Positions 23,790 to 28,900 of a DNA stretch of 28,900 bases are shown one piece after another. The position numbers and the translations under genes are program-made. The notes beneath the pieces were generated by a model that saw nothing but the letters and a program-made list of their open reading frames with translations, was not told where the DNA came from and did not search any database. This stretch comes from CAZWUZ01 sp964637655 [NCBI: uncultured bacterium] (GTDB lineage Bacteria > DAOPZR01), in the NCBI GenBank assembly GCA_964637655.1, contig CAZWUZ010000016.1, forward strand, positions 1-28,900, in the 5' to 3' direction. Numbering within the stretch: the stretch's first letter is position 1; every line of letters begins with the position of its first letter.

Positions 23790-24590
23790 TCAGAGTTTTG
23801 GGCGCAGGAAAATATGGCACATCCCGTTGCGGGGAATGGCTTCAGGCTCAAACGGGAGCAGAACCTCGTCGCCGCCGCAGATATGCAGTTCGCCGGTGTA
23901 GGCGGAAAAGTCGATCACCTCCGCCAGGGCCTGCACGCTGCCGCCATGCGCGCGGAGCATGTCCGCGGTATTATGGATTTCGATGGCGAGCCGCGGGCGG
24001 CGGCGCAGCAGTTCGCGACAACCGCGCAGCACATGCCACTCGTAGCCCTCCACGTCGAGTTTCAGCACGGTGAACTGTCCGCCGGCCGCATCCAGGTCGT
24101 CGCCGGTGACGGCTGGAAACGGGGTGGCACCAGCCGCGCCGGCGGTCACGCGTGCATTGAACGCGCCGGAAAGGGTGCGCGTGCCCGGGGTTTCAGCAGC
24201 GACGGCACAGCGGACACGCGCGTGCGTGAAACCGTTCAGCGCGCAGTTGGCCTGGGCGATGAGACAGTTGCGGGGCAGGGCCTCGACCCCGGTGACCGCA
24301 CCGCCTGCGCCCGTGCGCAGCGCCAGCAGTGAGGTGAAAAACCCGTGATGTGAGCCGATTTCCAGGACCCGGTCGCCAGGCCTGACGAGCGCTGACAGGC
24401 CGCGAATCTCAGCGAGCGTCTGCAGATGGCTGTCGGGATGGTCGTACCAGGTGGCGGCCTCGGCATCGGCAACCCAGAACAGGAAGGCACCGGTGTCGAG
24501 GGTAATCGTGCGCGTATAGGGAAAACGGCCGGGTGATTCCGGTTTCCGGCCGCGCATGCGGTCCCGAATCGATTGCAGCAGAGTGCGCAT
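23790..24590 (-). CDS. FkbM family SAM-dependent methyltransferase
   Basis: The 266-residue protein carries the SAM-binding motif V-L-E-I-G-S-H-H-G-F-F-T in its first half. The FkbM-specific L-K-L-D-V-E-G-Y-E-W-H-V-L-R-G motif is near residue 175, followed by R-P-R-L-A-I-E-I-H. Members O-methylate sugars or polyketides. ATG 24590 is chosen because GAGG lies six bases upstream and because the frame upstream runs through the promoter. The gene is followed after one base by the GT-C-like gene, suggesting that a sugar is transferred and methylated by the products of one transcript. Confidence 0.87.
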   Translation of the reverse strand: MRTLLQSIRDRMRGRKPESPGRFPYTRTITLDTGAFLFWVADAEAATWYDHPDSHLQTLAEIRGLSALVRPGDRVLEIGSHHGFFTSLLALRTGAGGAVTGVEALPRNCLIAQANCALNGFTHARVRCAVAAETPGTRTLSGAFNARVTAGAAGATPFPAVTGDDLDAAGGQFTVLKLDVEGYEWHVLRGCRELLRRRPRLAIEIHNTADMLRAHGGSVQALAEVIDFSAYTGELHICGGDEVLLPFEPEAIPRNGMCHIFLRPKL

Positions 24591-24637
24591 GATAAGCCTC
24601 GCGGCGCTGCCATGTTCCGACTGCAGCACACGGGTGG

Positions 24638-24667
24638 AGTGTAGCACCGGCGTACTCCCGGCGTCAA
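24638..24667 (-). promoter_or_regulatory. sigma-70-type promoter of the FkbM/GT-C unit
   Basis: On the minus strand TTGACG (24667-24662) is followed after 18 bases by TACACT (24643-24638), and a TG lies one base before the -10 box (TGCTACACT). Transcription should begin near 24630, about 40 bases before ATG 24590. Confidence 0.6.
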
Positions 24668-24679
24668 ACTGACCGATGG

Positions 24680-24708
24680 TGGACGTTGTCTGCCGGGTGA
24701 GGTAAGAT
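24680..24708 (+). promoter_or_regulatory. Possible sigma-70-type promoter directly before the 24716 gene
   Basis: TGGACG (24680-24685) and TAAGAT (24703-24708) are 17 bases apart with four of six matches each. Transcription would begin at about 24715, practically at ATG 24716, so the mRNA would be leaderless or the true promoter is elsewhere. The same TGGACG box occurs in the promoter at 20192. Confidence 0.35.
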
Positions 24709-24715
24709 ACGGCGC

Positions 24716-26299
24716 ATGCATACTGGCAACTGGCGGCGCTACGGGGTATGGGGGTGCCTGGCCGCAACGCTGCTGCTGGCCTGGCAGCAGCGCTTCATCT
24801 GCGATGATGCCTTCATCTCCCTGCGCTACGCGCGGCACCTGGTGCAGGGGCAGGGACTGGTGTGGAATCCGGGCGAACGGGTCGAGGGATACACCAACTT
24901 CCTCTGGACGCTGTGGCTGGCAGTGCCGCTGCACTGCGGGAACAACCCGGTAACCTGGATGCACGCGACGGGTATCGCGGCCGCGCTGCTGACGGTGCTG
25001 CTGACCTGGTACCTGGGCCGCCGCCTCTGCCGTTCCGACCACGGCGCGCTGCTTGTCACCCTGCTGCTGGCTACCAACTACTCCTTTGTGGCGTTTGCCA
25101 CGAGCGGTCTTGAAACCATGGTGCAGACGCTGCTGATGGCCGCGCTGCTGTTGCAGGCAACCGTGCTGCTGCAGGACGGAGCGACTCGCCCGCGCCTGCT
25201 GCTGCTCTCCGTGCTCGCGCTGCTGGCGGCACTGAACCGGCCTGATGGCGTACTCCCCGGGGCGCTGGCCGTGGCTGCCGCGCTCCATGCGCTGCGGCGC
25301 GGGGGGGAGGTGCGTGCCGGCCTGCTGGCGGCACTGCTGCTGCCGGTGCTCGGCGGCGGCACACTCTATGCCGCATGGAAACTGGCGTATTTCGGGGCCC
25401 TGCTGCCGAATACGTTCGCGGCGAAGGTCGGCGGCACGCCCTGGGCGGCCGGGCTGACCTATCTGTTCTGGTTCAGCGTGTCGTACGCGTACCTGCCGCT
25501 GCTCCCGGTGGTACTGGTGCGCCTGCGCCGCGGCCCGGCGCAGGCCCTGGTGCTGCTGTTTGTCGTGCTCTGGGCGGCCTACGTTGTCGCGGTCGGCGGG
25601 GACTTCATGGAGTTCCGCTTCCTCGTGCCGCTGCTGCCGCCGCTGCTGCTGCTGCTGGTCGGGGCGGTCACGGACGGGCATCTGCCGCGCGTCATCCAGG
25701 CGGCGCTGCTGGCGCTGCTGGTGGCGGGGAATCTCCATCATGCGCGTTTTTTCGGGCGGACGGTGCGCGTGCCGCAGGTTGAGACGGTCACGCAACTCTC
25801 CGGGCATATCTGGAGTTCGACGCACAACTGGGAGGGCATCGGGCGCCTGCTGGGCGAAGCCTTTCCGGCGCGTGACGTGGGCATCGCCACCTCGGCGGCC
25901 GGCGCCATCCCGTATTTCTCCGGTCTGCCGGCGGTGGACATGCTCGGGTTGTGTGATACGTTTGTGGCGCGGCACGGACTGCCGGCGGGTGACAAAGCCG
26001 GCCACCGCCGGTATGCTCCGCTCGCGTACCTTGTGCAACGTGGCGTACACCTGGTAATCGGCAGTCCGTGGGTCCGCCCGGCAACGGAGACCGGGGCGTT
26101 CTACCCGTGGTCAGCCGTCCGTGCCCGGCCGTTCATGCACTGGGAGGCCGCAGCACTTCCTGCCGGTGCGGTCATGCTGGAAATCCCGCTGCCGTTCGCG
26201 CAGCACCTGCGCGTGCTCTACCTGCAGCCGCACCCGGCGGTCGAGGCGGCCATTGCCCGCTACGGCTGGCGTCGCGTGCCCGTCGACCGCAACCGCTGA
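24716..26299 (+). CDS. GT-C-like polytopic membrane protein with N-terminal D-D motif
   Basis: The 527-residue protein has about eleven hydrophobic helices. The first outer loop begins C-D30-D31-A-F-I-S-L-R-Y-A-R and continues L-V-W-N-P-G-E-R-V-E-G-Y-T-N-F-L-W. This is the signature of a widespread group of membrane proteins related to arabinofuranosyl-/polyprenyl-phosphate-dependent GT-C enzymes, with D30-D31 at the catalytic position. The C-terminal 160 residues are soluble and probably outside the membrane. ATG 24716 gives the shortest sensible lead before the first helix; GAGG is 13 bases upstream, further than usual. It diverges from the FkbM gene and its last 40 bases overlap the opposing gene. 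Confidence 0.78.
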   Translation: MHTGNWRRYGVWGCLAATLLLAWQQRFICDDAFISLRYARHLVQGQGLVWNPGERVEGYTNFLWTLWLAVPLHCGNNPVTWMHATGIAAALLTVLLTWYLGRRLCRSDHGALLVTLLLATNYSFVAFATSGLETMVQTLLMAALLLQATVLLQDGATRPRLLLLSVLALLAALNRPDGVLPGALAVAAALHALRRGGEVRAGLLAALLLPVLGGGTLYAAWKLAYFGALLPNTFAAKVGGTPWAAGLTYLFWFSVSYAYLPLLPVVLVRLRRGPAQALVLLFVVLWAAYVVAVGGDFMEFRFLVPLLPPLLLLLVGAVTDGHLPRVIQAALLALLVAGNLHHARFFGRTVRVPQVETVTQLSGHIWSSTHNWEGIGRLLGEAFPARDVGIATSAAGAIPYFSGLPAVDMLGLCDTFVARHGLPAGDKAGHRRYAPLAYLVQRGVHLVIGSPWVRPATETGAFYPWSAVRARPFMHWEAAALPAGAVMLEIPLPFAQHLRVLYLQPHPAVEAAIARYGWRRVPVDRNR

Positions 26300-27726
26300 G
26301 CGGCCTGCCACAGCGCGGTCAGCAGCAGCACCAGCAGCAGCGGGTCGATTTCCGCCCGGAAGCGCATATTGTCGTTGCACTCCCCGAAGCAGCCGACCAG
26401 AAGATTGTAGACGACGATGCCCCAGCAGAACGTGAGTGCCGGGTGCGCCCGCAGTAACTGCAGCCAGCGTGCGGCCGACCAGCCGCCCTGCCGCCCGGCG
26501 GCGGCGGCATACCCGCCCAGCAGCAGCGGCAGGATGACAACGAGCAGCGAACCGGCATCCTCGCCCAGGTATGGCGCCAGGGCGCGGGTAAGCGGCGCCC
26601 CGTGCAACAGCGCATCAGCCGTGAACCATCCGGGGATCAGCGCCTGTGCCGGGGTGAAATGGCGGAACGAGGTGGCGGGCAGGCAGTAGAGTTTGTATGA
26701 CCAGAGCACTGTGCGCAGGTAGTGTGCCGGGTCGTGCCTGATGACCGCCCGCGCCGCCTTCCCGTAAAGCCGGCCGAGCGGAACGTAGATGCTGTTGTGC
26801 AGGTCGTTGCGGGCAAGGTGCGGGATGTCCGACACCGGCTGCGCGAAACCTGCGGCCCGGAACGCGGCCGGGGGACTGAAGGCGTTGACCTGCGCCACGA
26901 GCGGCGGGATGACGCCCTGCTGCGCCAGTGCTGCCCGTGCCTGCGGGGAATAGCGTGCCGCAACCCCGTGCCACAGGTTCATGCCGCTCCAGCTGCTCAT
27001 GCCGAAAAACCCGAACAGCATCAGGTTTTTCAGGCACCAGGCGGCGGCGGGGAACGAACTGAGCAGCCCGACAAGCGCGACCGGGCGCTGCGCGGAGCGC
27101 GGGGCAAGCATGACGGCAAACGGCAGTGCGAACAACAGCAGCACCGGGTGGTAGAAACTGCGGGTCAGCATGAGCAGCACAAGCAGGAACAGGAAAGCAT
27201 GCAGCCAGCGTACCTGATGCGACACCTGCCAGCGGCTCAGCGCCCAGGCCGCGAACGTGATCAGCGCTGTTGCTTCAAGCGTGTAGAGCGGATACGCCGC
27301 GTAGAGCAGGAGCGGGGGATAGAAGGCGAGCAGCACGCCCCCGGCCAGTGCGGGCAGAATGTTTCCGGTCAGGTGCCGCAGCACTACGGCTGCCGCCGCG
27401 CAGGTCAGGGCGCCAAGCAGGAGGTTGGCCGTGTGCTGCGCGGCCAGTGCCCGCAGCGGAAAGCAATGCAGCCAGAGGGCGCCGTAGGCATTGTGCAGCG
27501 GCGGCTGGGCGTGCAGGTAGAACAGCGCGTGCGGCAGCCCGTGCTGCAGTTCTGCCGCGGGCAGGTGCTGCCAGAAAAAATCCCAACCGCCGCTGCCCGG
27601 GACGACGGTCGCCGGGCTGACTCCCGCCCGTATGGCGAACAGCGCCATGCCGCCATGCAGGAGCAGGACGAGAATGACCAGCAGGCGCACGGTCAATTGC
27701 GGCGGACGCGAAACCGGCGGCAACAT
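26260..27726 (-). CDS. GT-C-like polytopic membrane protein
   Basis: The 488-residue protein has about ten to eleven hydrophobic helices. After the first helix a loop contains G-W-D-F-F-W-Q and H-A-Q-P-P-L-H-N, in the place where ArnT/GT39-like enzymes have their acidic residue and P-P-L motif. The C-terminus holds G-E-C-N-D-N-M-R-F-R-A-E-I-D-P-L before the last helix, a motif I have seen in uncharacterised membrane proteins of glycan loci. Unlike the other GT-C-like proteins here it ends shortly after the last helix and lacks a large soluble tail. ATG 27726 lies about 55 bases behind a perfect consensus promoter. Ribosome binding is weak (AGGCAGG). Function is inferred only. Confidence 0.72.
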   Translation of the reverse strand: MLPPVSRPPQLTVRLLVILVLLLHGGMALFAIRAGVSPATVVPGSGGWDFFWQHLPAAELQHGLPHALFYLHAQPPLHNAYGALWLHCFPLRALAAQHTANLLLGALTCAAAAVVLRHLTGNILPALAGGVLLAFYPPLLLYAAYPLYTLEATALITFAAWALSRWQVSHQVRWLHAFLFLLVLLMLTRSFYHPVLLLFALPFAVMLAPRSAQRPVALVGLLSSFPAAAWCLKNLMLFGFFGMSSWSGMNLWHGVAARYSPQARAALAQQGVIPPLVAQVNAFSPPAAFRAAGFAQPVSDIPHLARNDLHNSIYVPLGRLYGKAARAVIRHDPAHYLRTVLWSYKLYCLPATSFRHFTPAQALIPGWFTADALLHGAPLTRALAPYLGEDAGSLLVVILPLLLGGYAAAAGRQGGWSAARWLQLLRAHPALTFCWGIVVYNLLVGCFGECNDNMRFRAEIDPLLLVLLLTALWQAAQRLRSTGTRRQP

Positions 27727-27786
27727 GCCGGCGCGTGCCTGCCTGACACCGCTGAAGATGGGACATAAATCATTATCATGGTGCCG

Positions 27787-27815
27787 ATTATAGCGTGGCA
27801 GAGCGCGTCTGTCAA
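27787..27815 (-). promoter_or_regulatory. Perfect consensus sigma-70 promoter of the 26260-27726 gene
   Basis: On the minus strand TTGACA (27815-27810) and TATAAT (27792-27787) are separated by exactly 17 bases, twelve of twelve matches. Transcription should begin near 27780, about 55 bases before ATG 27726. The upstream edge is only eight bases from the -35 region of the sigma-28-like promoter that faces the other way. Confidence 0.75.
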
Positions 27816-27823
27816 TGTGGCGG

Positions 27824-27851
27824 TCAAGTCACCGCGGGGCGCTGACGATAA
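27824..27851 (+). promoter_or_regulatory. Sigma-28-like promoter of the FlgM-like gene
   Basis: GACGATAA (27844-27851) differs at one base from the sigma-28 -10 consensus GCCGATAA. Upstream, TCAAGTCA (27824-27831) matches TAAAGTTT at five of eight bases with a spacer of 12 instead of 11. flgM genes are classically transcribed by the sigma factor that their product inhibits, which gives context support. The call is moderate because the -35 half is weak. Confidence 0.45.
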
Positions 27852-27890
27852 GGGCACTAAGAACATCGAGCGCACAAGGAGGTGAGCGAG

Positions 27891-28184
27891 ATGATCAGGA
27901 GCATAGAGTCCCTCGGCAGCATCGGGCACACGGACGTGCCGGCAGTGACCGCAGGCAAACCGGCAAACGATCCCAGGACGGCAGGCGATACCGTGACACT
28001 CTCTGAACGCGGGCGGGAATACAGTGCGGCCCGGAAAACCGCGCAGGAAAACCGGCAGATCCGCGAGGCGCTGGTGCAGGAGATGAAGAAACGCCTCGAA
28101 CAGGATCCGTTCATTGCCGGGCGGGTGGCGGACATCATTGCGGACAAACTGGTCAACGGCTGGCGCGCTGTCGGTCAGACCTGA
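27891..28184 (+). CDS. flgM: FlgM-like anti-sigma-28 factor
   Basis: The 97-residue protein has a flexible polar first third and then D-T-V-T-L-S, a strand-like motif that precedes the sigma-binding helices in FlgM. Charged helices follow (about 40-88), with I-R-E-A-L-V-Q-E-M-K-K-R-L in the place of the V-R-x-x-K-V helix and A-D-I-I-A-D-K-L-V at the end, like the I-A-x-K-L-L end of FlgM. Length is typical (about 90-100). FlgM holds the flagellar sigma factor inactive until it is exported through the hook-basal body. ATG 27891 is chosen because the perfect ribosome binding site AAGGAGGTGA (27876-27885) sits eight bases before it; the GTG at 27882 is part of that site. No other flagellar gene is in the window. 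The family call rests on a short, divergent sequence. Confidence 0.65.
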   Translation: MIRSIESLGSIGHTDVPAVTAGKPANDPRTAGDTVTLSERGREYSAARKTAQENRQIREALVQEMKKRLEQDPFIAGRVADIIADKLVNGWRAVGQT

Positions 28185-28218
28185 CGACATCATCCATACG
28201 TCATTATAGATCCCCCGG

Positions 28219-28260
28219 AAAACGGGCGGGGTCCTTGGAGACCCCGTCCGTTTTCTCTTT
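28219..28260 (+). terminator. Rho-independent terminator after the FlgM-like gene
   Basis: Arms 28219-28233 and 28240-28254 pair over 15 positions including one G-U pair, with a six-base loop CTTGGA and a T-rich tail TTTTCTCTTT. It begins 34 bases after the stop at 28184, closing a single-gene unit. It is the only clear intrinsic terminator noticed in the window. Confidence 0.88.
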
Positions 28261-28261
28261 G

Positions 28262-28597
28262 GTCAACCCGGCAGAGCTGACGGCAGGAAGGCAACCACAT
28301 TGCGCGCCGCAAGCCGTCTGTCAGCGCGCGCAATTCATGCAGCAGGCGTGCTTCTATGGTATACCAAGGCTGTGCGGTACGGGTTCACGACACGCTGAAT
28401 ACTCCTGTACGGTGGCTGCTTTTCCCACAGGATGGGCAACGGCTGTCCGGCAGTGAAGTACAGCGGCCGGTGCGGCGGCGCAACGATGGCCCGCCGGCGA
28501 AGCCGGGTGGTGCCGGAGGCCGTACTGACAACTTGCATGACCGGATGCCGGACGTGTTCCGCGAAGGGGGCGACCGGTACCGGATGACAGGAACGAG
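28262..28597. other. 336-base stretch without a recognisable gene
   Basis: Between the terminator and the next start no reading frame with recognisable protein features, no RNA gene and no convincing promoter was seen. A frame of 81 codons (28356-28601, plus strand) runs into the start of the next gene but has no ribosome binding site or family resemblance, so it is left unannotated. The promoter of the radical SAM gene is expected here but no box pair stands out. Confidence 0.6.
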
Positions 28598-28600
28598 ATG

Positions 28601-28900
28601 ATGCGCGTCCTCTTTGTCTATCCCGACTGGTACTCCGTCTTTCCGCGCCATTTCAACGTCGGCCTCGCTTCGCTCATGGCGGTGACCCGCCGCGCCGGGC
28701 ACGAGATCAGGTTCGTCTATGCCAGGGAGCAGGAGTGCTGCGCCGGGGTGCTGCAGTGTGTCCGCGATTTTCAACCGGAGGTGGTCGCGTACTCGGTCGT
28801 CAGCGCGATGGTGCGGGCTGTGGAGCAGATGGCACCGCTGGTCAAAGCCGCCCGGCCGCAGGCCTTTCAGGTGGCGGGCGGCATTCACCCCACGCTCCAG
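28601..28900 (+). CDS. N-terminal part of a B12-binding-domain radical SAM protein (3' end outside window)
   Basis: One hundred codons are visible. They start M-R-V-L-F-V-Y-P-D-W, followed by V-G-L-A-S-L-M-A-V-T-R-R-A-G-H, then an F-Q-P-E-V-V-A-Y-S-V-V-S strand and V-A-G-G-I-H-P-T at the window end. This order is that of the N-terminal cobalamin-binding-type domain of radical SAM proteins; the iron-sulfur cysteines would come later and are not visible. AGGA lies eight bases before ATG 28601; the adjacent ATG 28598 is an alternative. It resembles the domain layout of the gene at 519-1928 but the sequences differ clearly. Substrate is unknown. Confidence 0.72.
   Translation, partial: MRVLFVYPDWYSVFPRHFNVGLASLMAVTRRAGHEIRFVYAREQECCAGVLQCVRDFQPEVVAYSVVSAMVRAVEQMAPLVKAARPQAFQVAGGIHPTLQ

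Noticed and set aside
24236-26050. Minus-strand open frame of 604 codons
   Set aside because: It is low-complexity Gln/Arg/His-rich antisense sequence of a recognised membrane-protein gene.
27882-27884. GTG as the start of the FlgM-like gene
   Set aside because: It lies within the AAGGAGGTGA ribosome binding site, which is ideally spaced for ATG 27891.
28356-28601. 81-codon frame ending in the start of the second radical SAM gene
   Set aside because: No ribosome binding site, no promoter and no recognisable protein features; composition looks non-coding.

Overview
This GC-rich window looks like a chromosomal cell-envelope and surface-polysaccharide region of a Gram-negative bacterium. The reasons are a heptosyltransferase-type GT9 enzyme, an O-antigen ligase/polymerase-like protein, nucleotide-sugar enzymes and phosphatidylglycerol synthesis genes. 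The dihydroxy-acid dehydratase carries the marks of the oxygen-sensitive [4Fe-4S] class, and two radical SAM genes are present, so an anaerobic or microaerobic life is plausible. A FlgM-like anti-sigma factor suggests motility. The phylum cannot be fixed from the sequence alone. No tRNA, rRNA, CRISPR array, insertion sequence or phage gene was seen.

Layout. Positions 1-432 hold the end of a membrane glycosyltransferase-like gene. It faces a B12-binding-type radical SAM gene on the minus strand (519-1928). A strong sigma-70 promoter at 2043-2072 then starts an unbroken run of fifteen plus-strand genes up to 17213, with gaps of 0-16 bases or short overlaps: an unknown helical protein, rmlD, an rmlC-like gene, ilvD, ftsK, a small membrane-anchored protein, pgsA, pgpA, ugd, a GDP-mannose 4,6-dehydratase-like gene, rmd-like, UDP-xylose synthase, an O-antigen ligase/polymerase-like gene, a GT9 and a GT4 glycosyltransferase. 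This mixes housekeeping functions (branched-chain amino acids, chromosome segregation, phospholipid) with supply and assembly of surface sugars: UDP-glucuronate, UDP-xylose, probably GDP-D-rhamnose, and the last steps to dTDP-L-rhamnose.

From 17215 to 27726 the layout changes to short units on alternating strands, most with a recognisable promoter of their own: a GT-C-like membrane protein, an acyltransferase-3, a class I methyltransferase, a GT2 glycosyltransferase, an FkbM methyltransferase coupled to a second GT-C-like protein, and two more GT-C-like proteins. Together with the partial gene at the left edge there are five large GT-C-like membrane proteins. They probably decorate a polysaccharide or glycolipid with lipid-linked sugars, while the acyl- and methyltransferases cap or modify it. 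Two convergent pairs overlap at their 3' ends and a third is one base apart.

The right end holds a FlgM-like gene with a sigma-28-like promoter, a perfect ribosome binding site and a strong terminator. After a region without recognised genes comes the start of a second B12-binding-type radical SAM gene, which runs off the window.
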